From Undaria pinnatifida (lineage: Eukaryota > Sar > Phaeophyceae > Laminariales > Alariaceae), in contig JABAKD010000008.1 in the NCBI GenBank assembly GCA_012845835.1, positions 13,095,501 to 13,159,500 on the forward strand: a DNA stretch of 64,000 nt, in the 5' to 3' direction. The position numbers and the translations under genes are program-made. Positions 1 to 10,400 of the stretch are shown here, in pieces. Numbering within the stretch: the first letter of the stretch is position 1; the number at the start of each line of letters is the position of its first letter. Below the pieces are notes generated by a model that saw nothing but the letters and a program-made list of their open reading frames with translations, searched no databases and was not told the origin of the DNA.

Positions 1-530
1 GCACAACGAGTGGGAAATCTCTAAAGTAACCCTACCGTTGGGGGGAGGGGTCCTAATAGTGCCGCTGCTCTTTATAGTGCGGGTTAAATCGCTTGGCACA
101 ACTGGATAGTATAACCCTACTGTCGGGGGGGGGGGGCAATAGTGCCAGTGCTCTCTATATAGTGCGGGTTAAATCGCTTGACACAACGACTAGAAACAAA
201 TCTCTCCATAGTAACCCTGCAGTTGGGGGGGAGGGGGTCCCAATATTTTCGCCACTGCTCTCTATAGAGCGGGTTAAATCGCTTAACGCGACGACTGAAA
301 TCTCTCGATAGTAACCCTACAATTGGGGGGGGGGGGTCCCAAAAAAGTACCGCTGCTCTCTATAGTGCGGGTTAAATCGCTTCGCGCGTCTATAATATAT
401 ATATATATACCTGATACGAGTAGTATATCCCTACCGTTGCAGGGTGGGTCCCAATATTAGTATCAGTGCTCTCTATATAGTGCGGGTTAAATCGCTTGAC
501 ACGACAGGAAATCTCTTTATTGTAACCCTA
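1..530. repeat. Imperfect ~100-bp tandem repeat with G-runs, about 5 units
   Basis: The motif GCGGGTTAAATCGCTT recurs at about 79, 164, 269, 367 and 482, so the unit is 85-115 bp. Each unit carries TAACCCTACNGTTG followed by a G-run of 7-13 and then CNNTGCTCTCTATA. The array runs off the left edge. Related short pieces (TAGTGCGGT) occur near 3195-3290 and 40235-40290. No coding potential is seen. Confidence 0.8.
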
Positions 531-579
531 TTCCCAGCAGCAGTGCCGGTGCCCTGAATAGTGCGGTATAGTAGGCTGG

Positions 580-1410
580 TGTAAGGTTGAAGGTGGGGAC
601 ACAGAGTGCCCCCTGCAGGTTTGCCAATTGAGCAGGTCCTCGGAGAGTACTCACTTTCGTTTGCTTCGTAGAGACGTAGCTTTACTGGATTCCACCAGAG
701 CCCCGGATAGCTTCTGAGATCGGAGGCACGTGCCTCCGATCTATTTCCTAACTTTCCCGAATATAAAACGCCAACCTTGTCATACGAAACCCATCCAAAT
801 GACCTCAAATTCGGACAATTACAGGCCTTTCGAGGCCGTATCTTAACACTAGCCCACCCTATGGTCTTTAAAAAACCGAGCTTTTTCGGCCATCATAAAC
901 TGCTCCGCCAGCCCTGCGCCTCAGATAGCGGCTGTCTAAACCCTGAACTGAGCCGGCGGGGTCGTGAGCTCCGCCAAGATTTCTCGCACCAACTTCTCTT
1001 TAGCAGGCGTGAAGGCAAACTTGACCCCCTTCCGAAGGAGCGCGTTAATCGGACGAGCCCCAACTGCTCGCGGTCAACTTGGTGCGCAGTAACGGCTCTC
1101 CTGCGCTCACAGGACACTATTTTGGTCCTGCCGACGACGCCATTTGTAAGGTTCAAGGTGGGGACACAGCGTGCCCCCTGCAGGTTTGCCAACTAAGCAG
1201 GTCCTCGGAGAGTACTCACTTTCTTTTCCTTCGTAGAGGCGTAGCTTTATTCGATTCCACCAGAGCCCCGGATAGCTTCTGAGATCGGAGGCACGTGCCT
1301 CCGATCTATTTCCTAACTTCCCCGAATATAAAACGCCAACCCTATCATACGAAACCCATCCAAATGATCTCAAATTCGGATAATTACAGGTCTTTCGAGG
1401 CCATATCTTA
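580..1410. mobile_element. LTR-like direct repeats (265 bp) around a 300-bp core; TRIM-like candidate
   Basis: Positions 581-845 and 1146-1410 are the same length (265 bp) and nearly identical by eye, separated by 300 unrelated bases. Each copy holds a 26-bp perfect palindrome centred on GGCACGTGCC (717-742 and 1282-1307). Two equal terminal repeats around a short non-coding core is the plan of a terminal-repeat retrotransposon in miniature. The repeats start TG but end TA rather than CA, and I see no target-site duplication or primer-binding site. A simple dispersed duplication is the alternative. Confidence 0.45.
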
Positions 1411-3739
1411 TTGAGAGCTTCCCACTGAATCGGGATAATTCCCGGTCCACGGGCCAACTTGCGACGCACACCACGTCCGCTTCAGACACAATCTATACTC
1501 ATGATAATATTCTACACCCTCCGTAGAGGAACACACCGTTTTCCTTCTGAGGCTCATAACCTATTGAGGAGCTCTATGCCTTCTGAGGCAAAGATAGTTT
1601 GGAGTAAACTGAAAGTGCAACATGGTGAACGAAACCCACGACCTACAGTAGGTATACCTAAAGACGCGTGCTACGATGATGGAGGTTGGCCTTTTTTTTT
1701 CCTGACGGGCCCCTCACTTGATGATCTTTATGCCTTCTTAGCCCATAAACTGAACTTCAAGTAAAGTACCAAAAACTGAACTTTCAAAGCAAAATACCAA
1801 AAAAATGAACTTTAAGTACAATTATTTATTCCAAAAAACTGAATTTTGAAGTAAAATGAAGAGTGCAACTTTATGAGTAGACGCGTGGCCTATGTATAAA
1901 GCCTAATATTTGAAAAGCATACATATATACGAGTATTTATATTTTTTTTATAATATATATATGTGATATTCCGACGATTTGGGGTCAAGGAGTTGTTATC
2001 CACAGAATATCTCGGCCAAAAAATATGCTACCTCTATCGGAGCAACCGCCAAAAAACAAATATTGCAAAACAAGACTAAACCTTCCAAGGGTTGTAGCTT
2101 AACGCCTTTACAACTGGAAACTCGTTATGGGAACAAAATTACTTGGAATTAGTATAGGGAGGGGTTTAAGGGCGCTACAGGGGTTAGGGAGTCCCGCCAT
2201 TCAGAAAATAATTTCGCCAGAAAGGGTCACCTCTATCGTAGCACGCACCTCAATGATACGTGGGCATTGTCCATCTTTCATCGCCATTTTCGTTTTCGGC
2301 AATAACTAATAGTTGTGGCTTTTCCTTCTTAGATGGACAAGTTGACGTGTCCGTTTGCTTCCGAGCCGGACGGCAATAATAATGCTGTTTTATCGTTGTA
2401 TCCTAGTTGTATCCTATCGTCGTTATTGTCCCAAGAACAAGTGCAGCAACTAACTGGACAAAGCAGGGGCCGGCCGTGTTCTGACAGCGCAATTAATAAG
2501 GCATCACCGTAATTCGTGGTAAACGAGATCGAACCATAATCCCATTGTTATGTCTGTCAATGATCCCACTGACCCCTGGCTTGTCCAGACATCCAACTGC
2601 TGGCCACTGGAAAAATACCACTACTATGCAGAGGTAATCGCTGTGTTAACGCCCAAAAAAAGTGAAGCATGTGGAAACACGTACTTACAGGGTTTAGCTT
2701 CTGTTTCGGCTATTACTCCTCGGACGGCTGTCTTTCTTCTTGAATTTTTTTCAAACCACTTTTTTTTTAACGCGACTGATAACTTCCGCCTCACGCCCCC
2801 GACGGCCACGCGCTCGAGGCGGTGCGTCCGCACGTGTCACCCGCCGCCATCTGGGGAAGTCTCGCGTTCCTGCTCGCTGGGTTGCTCGTGTGCCGGTCGC
2901 TCTGACTCTTCATCAATCAACTGATCTAACCCAATCGAGAGCTCTACCGTATTTACTGAAGAATTGGTGGAAAGAGCAGTTTCATGTAGAAAACACATAG
3001 GAACGCTCTTCACTCAGGTGCCCCACTCACTGTACACGAAACAGCCGCGTAAAGGAGAAAAGCTGGAATGTTCTAAAACTGCTGCGTTTAACTGAGATAT
3101 ACATAGTCTATATATACATCTGATATACGTTTCTGCGGTCCCCGCGTTCCTCACGTCGGCTGCAATCTACAAAACGTGTTATAAATCCCATTTTAGTGCG
3201 GTGCCGCACTATGTGAGGACCCTCTTTAGTGCGGTATCTCTCAAAACCGGAATAGTTCGGAGACCCGCTTTAGTGCGGTCATTTTCGCTTGGAACGGCAA
3301 CGCACCGTGGAACCCCGACTGTAGCACTGTATTCGTATCGTCGCCGTCAATAACACATCATGGACGAACGACACTAAACGATGGCAACGTCCCTCCTGTT
3401 GCTGTAGTCTAGTCTTCTCGACTTCATGATATCATGTGTGTGCTGGTCCTCTGTGGGTTGTTATCCTCCCCCCATGCTTGTTCTGCTGTTTCGATCAACG
3501 AGTTGTCCATGTGTGCTATTAGGTTTTACCGTGGAATGTCGGCCTCCACGCTGTCGCCATTGGCGCAAGTCGTTCTGCAACCACGCTAGATGGTGCAAGC
3601 AAAGCGTTGCGATCAATAACGCGCTCGTCCCAGTCGCCACTGCCCAGGAGAAGAAACAGGGCGGGGATTTAGATCGAGGCTGGGCCTACCCCAGGCGATT
3701 ATATGAACAATATATAGAGTAAAGAACAGCGCTGTTAAC
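1411..3739. other. Intergenic stretch without a supported gene
   Basis: Short open frames only, none with a recognisable domain. Positions 2109-2235 match, in reverse orientation, a dispersed repeat also present at about 29520-29630 and 50545-50690 (shared core TTTCCAGTTNTAAAG). Positions 3195-3290 hold three TTTAGTGCGGT copies. Confidence 0.5.
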
Positions 3740-4960
3740 GGGTCAGGGTTTTGTTAACATCTCACGGGTCGGTGCGGGTTCGGATCAGATCGGGTCGGAT
3801 CGGGCCAGGTGGTCAAATCTGCGTGTCGGGTCGACTCGCGTCTCTACACGTTCAAAATCTCGCGGGTCGGGTCGGATCAGAGTTGAGAGAAGATATATTC
3901 ATGGATAGGGTCGGGCCAGGTAGTGTTTAAATTGGCATCGGTCGGGTCAGGTCAGGCTTGAAAAACTTTAAATCTCACGCGTCGGGTCGAGTGATGACCA
4001 GCAAGACACGGGTAACGTCGCGAGTCGTGATACCTTGACCGGCGAGTTGTCTGTCTCTGACCGCCAGATCGTACCCGACGATCCGGCTCGCGGATCAGAC
4101 ACTTGGACAAATTACCGCTTCCTGCCCGAGGGTCTCTCATGCCGATACTCCTTTCCTATCGTGTTCAAACACTAAAGCCACGCCACACCTATATGTTCGT
4201 ATACATCCATCCATACTCATCATGACCAGGCCAAACATTGCTGTGGGGAACAAACGTAATTTAAGGGTCAATTGTTTTTTGAAGCGTTGACCCGCGGGTT
4301 GGGCCTGCGGGTCGAACGCGCTAGTCGGGATATAACATCTCGCGGGTCAAGGTGACCCGTGACATGACCTGTACCTCGCGGGCCGTTCGGAGTCGGGTCG
4401 GGTCGGGTCAATCAGGTCGGATCAGGAGGTTCATAAAAAATCACGGAGCGGGTCTCGTCGGGGTGTCCAAATTTAACCCGCGGGTTGGACCCGCGGGTCA
4501 AACCCGCTGATCGGGACACAACATCGTGCGGGTCAAGGTGACTCGTGACATGACCCGTAGCTCACGAGCCATTCGGAGTTGGGGCGGGTCGGGTCGGTCG
4601 GATCGGATCAGGAGGTTCATAAAAAATCACGGGTCGGGTCGGGTCTGGTCGGGTCGAGAAGTTCCCAAATTTGACGCGTCGGGTTGGGTCGGGTCGGGTC
4701 AGACGTCGGCAACCCATTATTTACGCGGGTCTGGTCAGACCCGCGAGGTTTGGCACGATCCGTGGACAGCCCCGAAAAAACAAGGGCTTCTCACGGGTCG
4801 TGATCCGACCCGCGGGTTGGATCAATAAGAGGGTTTCAAACTCTCACTAGGTCGAGTCAGGTTGGGTCAGAAGGTGTTCGCAATCTCACAGGTCGGGTCA
4901 GGCCGGGTCAGGAGGGTTTCAAACATCACTGGCTTGGTATTATATGGTCAACCTGACCCG
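3740..4960. repeat. GGTCGGGTC-type minisatellite region
   Basis: Dense degenerate copies of GGGTCGGGTC and its variants, interspersed with TCACGGGTC and CCCGCGGGTTGGACCC. Two halves (about 4270-4430 and 4470-4625) are larger duplicated blocks, both reading GACCCGCGGGTT then GGGTCAAGGTGAC. Smaller islands of the same repeat lie at 29705-29745, 36920-37040 and 59865-59915. Confidence 0.8.
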
Positions 4961-5914
4961 ACCCGATCAGCGAGGTTTGACACGATCGGCGAACAGCCCT
5001 AAGAAGAAAAAACAACTGTTATTAATACAATAAAATGTTGTCAAAATAATCGCATTCAAGAAGAGAAACACAAGAAAAGCGCAAAGGAGCAAAGAGTGGA
5101 TTAACTCAATCAAGCGTTCGTAAAAAAATGTCTTTCGTGTGTCGTCGCAACCAATAAACGGGCCAACCAAGCCCCTCCTCTCCCTCGCCCCCCTCTTTTC
5201 CCTCTGCAGGCGGCAACGGCAAAGAAATGGGGGCACGCAATATCCCTACCGCGGTAGGAAGTGAGAGGGGGTTCTACCCCAGCGGGAAAAAATCACCGTA
5301 TCGGGTGATCGGGTGGAGAACAACCTTGCCAACTGCCTCCCACGTTTACTACGACTCTTCCTATTCTCGTACTACTGCTGCTGCTGGTACTTTTTTACCG
5401 CGAGCATGACCATCGATAATTAATGCTATACGGTACACAATAATAAAACATCCACTAAACTATGCTTCTTTGTTTACTTCGCGTAACATCGGAGCGCAGC
5501 GAACGGTGAAACGTAACCGCCGCCTTGAACATCGTTGAATCCTGAAACCGTCGACCCGTGGGTCCTACATGGTATTATAGCTGCTTCCTCAACATCTATA
5601 ACCTGACAAGGCGTTTCTTGGATACTATCGCCCCGCAACAAGCTTCACTGTATTCCCTCAGCATGACACCCTGTATTTCCGAACATGTAACACCCCTATA
5701 TTCCCCTGAGCATGACCACGTTCCCGCAGCCACCAACGGCAAGCTCAACCGCGCAGCGTCATGCAAACAACCTCCAACGAAACCTCGCCATAAGACTGCT
5801 CTATTAGGCAGACTACACCATCACAAGAATAAGCCCGGGCGGACATACTCTACCCCGTTTTCCCCAAGCTGACAAAAAAATAAACGTTCCCAAAGAAAGT
5901 ATTCCCCCCACCCC
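4961..5914. other. Spacer 3' of the USP47-type gene, nothing recognised
   Basis: No domain, RNA gene or clear repeat was recognised. Because the protease gene ends on the minus strand at 5988, its 3' UTR probably lies here. I could not identify a poly-A signal with confidence. Confidence 0.4.
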
Positions 5915-5981
5915 GAATCGAGCCACGAAATCGAGCCACGAAATCGAGTAATGAAATCAAGCCACGAAATTTAATCACGAA
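5915..5981. repeat. 14-bp tandem repeat just 3' of the protease stop codon
   Basis: Four to five copies of ATCGAGCCACGAAA with a few substitutions, ending 6 bp from the TGA of the protease gene. It therefore lies in the presumed 3' UTR. Confidence 0.75.
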
Positions 5982-5987
5982 TTCGCT

Positions 5988-7441
5988 TCACGGAGTCGGG
6001 GTGAACGCGACGAGGTCTTCAAACTGGGCGCTGCCCCCGGCCTCCGCCACCTCCGCCTCCGAATGCATCAGAATCGCATCATCGTCTCCTTCGGCTCCCC
6101 CCAGCCCCGCGTACGCATCCCTCTCCGACGAGCAAACTCCCCACGCGTCGTCTTTCTCTTCAGGGACCCCCCACAGGTCCTCAAAGCTCCCGTCTTCGAG
6201 GTCCTGCCGCTGTCCCACGCAATCCAATTGCCTCGCCCCTCCCCCCCCCGTCGCCGCCGCCACCTCCACCCCTCCTCCCGCCGCCACCGTCGCCGCCGTC
6301 GCATCCCCCGTTCTATCGCCCAATTCCCGTAGGTGACTTTGGGCGACACCGCAAGCGCCGCTGGCACCTACCGTTTCCTCGCCCGAGGACAGCGCTTCCG
6401 AATCAGCTTCTGCTACAAGCGTTTCGTCGGATAACGCTCCCGGCGACCCTAATCCACCACTGCCGCCGCCACTGCCATCACCAACCCCCCCCCCACCACT
6501 ACCACCAACACCAACACCACCAGCACCACCGTTACTACCGCCACCACTCCCGGTGCAAGGTGATGCGTCACAAACGTCTGTCGCGACAACGATTCCTTCA
6601 GGAGCGACAAGCGGAGAAGACTCGTAGACGGTACCAGCAGCAGTAGCAGTAGCAGTAGCAGTAGCAGCTACAGTGGCAGCAGTGGCGGCGGCGGCCGCGG
6701 CGGTAGCCACTGCGGCGGCCGCGGAAGCTGCAGCAGCTGCGGCCACTATCTTTCCCTCTTCCAACCGGTCGCGTCTCGTTCGGATGCGCAAGGCGCGTTC
6801 CTTGGGCTTAAAACTGTAGCTCCCCGAACTTTTGTTGGCCGGGAGGGTCAACGGCCACGCAGAAGACGATGATCCGCCACCCCCCCCCCCCCCCACCACC
6901 ACCACTGCCAGCGCTGCCAGCGCTTCCACCGCCGCCGGTATCGCTAGCGCCGCCACCGTACCATGACCCTATGCTCGACATATCACACGCGTCCGTCGTG
7001 TCCCCGCTAACTGTGCCTCCTCGGCGCGACGGAGACCAGGTAGCACAGCCGCTGCCGCCGCCACCACCTCCGCCGCGATCACCACCGCCCATAGACGCCT
7101 CCGTCGCAGAGGCGGCCAGCTGCTTGAGCGGCTGCGAGACGTCCTGCAAGAGCACAAGGTCTCCCTCCACCAGCGACAGCGCGGCTGATCCCACCAGCTG
7201 TTCGCCCGCCGACGCGTCCAGGTCTTCCCAGCGACAGGCCGAGGGGGTCCTCTTACCCCCGCCGAACGTGCTCCCCCTACTCCCCCACCCCCCGGATTCA
7301 ACCGAAGCTGGTGCGCCCCCCCCCGCCCCCCCCCCAATTGCCAGCGTCGGCGTCGTCCTTTCCTCCCCCAAGGTCGCACAGCCGCAAGCGAGTCCCCGCC
7401 CTACATTTGTTCGCGCGAAGGTTCGCGGGGCGCACCCCGGC
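5988..7441 (-). CDS. USP47: USP47 exon 13: C-terminal UBL, two frame breaks
   Basis: Strong pyrimidine-rich acceptor (CTGCACACAG), phase 0. Homology to animal USP47 passes through three frames. Frame A reads [17 protein letters not shown] and RLRLCDLG (animal: SGIPLDDIEFAKGRGT). Frame B holds [20 protein letters not shown] (animal: DDGAVIFYRDKTEELMELT). Frame C holds [18 protein letters not shown] (animal: RVTYSPRKEKALKIYLDG) and runs to TGA at 5988. The A-to-B change falls at the C-runs 7316-7335, the B-to-C change at a run of 15 C (6880-6894). One surplus base in each would restore a single frame; unrecognised tiny introns are the alternative. The tail is Gly/Ala-rich and ends AFTPTP. Confidence 0.7.
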
Positions 7442-10400
7442 CTGTGTGCAGCCAGAGCGGCGTAGAAACGGAGTCAAACATGGGGGCGATGAGACCAAGC
7501 AAAAGCGGGGGAGGGGGAGAGGGGAGGGAGGGGAGAGGGAAGGGGGGGGGGCAATATGTGGTAAGCCTCAGTGCGGAATGGGGGCGGGGGGCGAAGGGAG
7601 GGCGGGACCGACAACGCAAAACAGCGATCTCTCTCACAACAAAGGCAGAACGGCTCACGCTCCCGCGGTATTGTAGAGGACATACTGAGGTCGTAGTCTC
7701 GTCGCACATTGCATTCGGCGGTACATGCAAACTAAGATACTCGTAAAATCATAACTGCACACGAACAATATACATATCTACTTCGAACAACACGGACATC
7801 AGTGTCCATATTCCAACACGAGAGAGCCCAACGCCTTCCCACCCTTCCTCACCTGTTCGGCCAGACGCTTGCGGGCGCTCGCCACTGTCTCCGAAGGGCT
7901 TATCCACGCCTCGTACTTCTCCGTAAGCCTCCATCGCCAGCGATCCCACCACTGCACCACGATCACCTTGGCATCCATGGGCGGAGGCGGCGCGCCTACG
8001 GCACGGCCGATGCCGCCACCACCGTCATCGTCAACGATATCATCAACAGCCCCGCTGCCGCCGCCCTCGCCCTCAACAGCGTCGACGACCTCAGCCGCGC
8101 CACCACCTGCTGCGAGAGACGCGCCTGCCGCCACTCCACCCTCTAAACCTTCCCCGTCCGGGTGATCGCTTATGGAGAGGGGTCGCCCAAGGTCTTCGTC
8201 TTCGGGAAGCGCTTGGACGACGAGAACCCATGCGGCCCCGTATGGGCGGTGCTTCAAGCGTGCCCCCTTACCCTCCACGTCCCGCACGATCGCCGCCGGC
8301 AGCCGTGCCTGTCTTTCGCGCAGCCGAAGAGCAGCGGGCGTTCGGCCTAGGAGGTGGCTTCCCGGCAACTCAACTCCCCCTTCCGGGCTGGAGGGAAATG
8401 CCCCCTTGCCGTTCGCTGCTGCTGCTGCTTCCGCGTCATCGGCGAGCGCGCCCGCTATGGGGGCAGCGGAGGGGGTCGAGATGAGACCTCGGCGGCGCAA
8501 TTCTTCCCACACGGCGACGCGGATCTCCCCCACGCTGCTGTCCTTGTGGACAGCCATGGTGAACTGCTCGCCCCAGCGGGTGTCAGCAGGCACGACCTCC
8601 ACCTCCGTGGATGTCAGGATCTCCGTTTCCGCCGCCTTTGCCGCCGCTGCTGCCGCCGCTGCTGCCGCCGCTGCCGCCGCCGCGACCCACACAGCCGTCG
8701 CTGCGGCGCCCGGGGTCGGAGCCATAGCAACCACCGCCTCTTCCACCGCCGCAAGCGTCGACGCCGCCGTAGGAGACCCTTCCATGGATGGCACGCCACC
8801 AGCACAAGCACCAGCACCAGCACCAGCTGCGCCAGAAACCGCTGTCGCGGAGCCTGCCGCTACCGCTCCCTCGAGGTCTCCTCTCGAGCGAGCAACCGCT
8901 CCCCCTTCCGCTCTCGCCTCCGGCAGTGGCGCTCTCAACGGGTCATCGCCACGGGCTCCTTCCGTTGTGGCTCCACCGGGGGACGTCGGCGACGCGGCAG
9001 AAGCACCACCCGGTTCTTCGCTGCCTCCGGCGACACCGCCGCCGCCACCGCCGCCGCCACCGCCATCCCCACCGTCCTCACCGCCGCCGCTGGCTCCGCC
9101 GGCTCCAACGCGGGCAGCGGTGGCGGTACCCCGCAGCGGGCCGTCACGCTCCAGAGGTCCGGTAATTTCCGCTTCCTCTTTCTCTCCTTCGCCCCCGATC
9201 GTTGCGTCTGCGTCTGCATCTGCGTCTGTGTCTACACCGGCTTCCGCTGCCGTCATCTTCGCCGCCACCACCGCGTTTACCTTCACCGCTTCGGCTTCCG
9301 CTGCTGCCACCGCCGCCTGCGCCGCCGCTACCTCTGCCACAGGTCTGGCCCCCCCGTCACCCGGACCCGTTCCCCCCGCGAGCGCCTGAAGCACCGACCG
9401 CGGCGGCAGGGCCACGAGACCGACCCGGAACCCCGCGTTTAGAGGCGCGACGGTTATCGCCTCCTCGTGGAGCTCCAGCGGCCTCCCAGGCGAGACGTGG
9501 AGGGTAATGGAGTTGTAGAAGCCCAAGTTGCGGAGGGTCTCCGGGCCGGGTCGGATCTGAGGGGTGCTGCCCTGGCACTTGCGGAGTTGGAAGGCGCGGT
9601 TGCCGCAGCCGAGGGCCGACGCCACTGCATCTCGGAGCTGATCCGACGTCCACCGCTTGTCGGCGCTGATCCGCGCGGGGCCCTCGAGGCCTCCGGTGAG
9701 GGTCAGCGAGAGCATAATCCTGTTTTTGGTTTTGGTTTCGTTCGTTGTATTAAAGAGTGCATCGTTTCGAAGAGAGGGGGGTGGGGGTGGGGGTGGGGGA
9801 GGAGGAATAGGAGGAGGAAAGAGGAGGAGGGGCAGGACACGCGGACAAAAAAACAAAGCCGAACGGACGGGAAACGAACCACGAGGAGGGAGCGCGCGGG
9901 GGGGGGGGGCTGCTCAGTGCCAAGCCTTCGTCTAGTGCGCGATTGGGGCAAGCGGGGGTGGGGGTGCTCTCTGCTCCCTGCAGGAAACACGCCACCACCA
10001 AACGAAATGAAACAGTAACCGTGAGCATCCCGTCCGAACGCGGCCGCGGCGGGCAACATCAACACTTCCACGCCTGAACGTACGCGTACAAATCATGCGA
10101 CGTTTTTCACGCGTCTAAACTCCGGGCTTAACAAATAGACAAAGGCCCACATACCACCCCTAGTCTAGTCCCGGAGCCGGTGATGTCGCAGAGGAGTCTT
10201 GGAGCGGCGGTCCCTTGTCGATCGCAATCGCGGAAGATGCAGGCCGCTAACTTGCAATGCCTTGAAAAATTCAGCAAAAGAGCGCTTTGAGGTTCGATTG
10301 TGACACAATAGAGTGAAGGGCAACCCCACGAAACCACGGAGTAACATCCAGCTATACCAACAAGGGTTATTATTTGAGGGGCTTCACGCAAAGTGGACGG

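Noticed and set aside
473-1469. Two similar minus-strand open frames (111 and 120 codons)
   Set aside because: They lie in the 265-bp direct repeats; similarity is of DNA, not a protein family.
3740-4960. Telomeric or subtelomeric repeat
   Set aside because: The GGTCGGGTC unit is irregular, not a known telomere unit, and the same repeat occurs inside introns.
7799-7852. C-terminal end of USP47 at the TGA after exon 12
   Set aside because: A strong CAG|GTGAGG donor precedes it and the next exon continues the homology in phase.
8172-9389. Long plus-strand open frame (405 codons) opposite USP47 exon 12
   Set aside because: Mirror of a GC-rich coding exon; Ala/Pro/Ser-rich with no domain, while the minus strand has family homology and matched splice phases.
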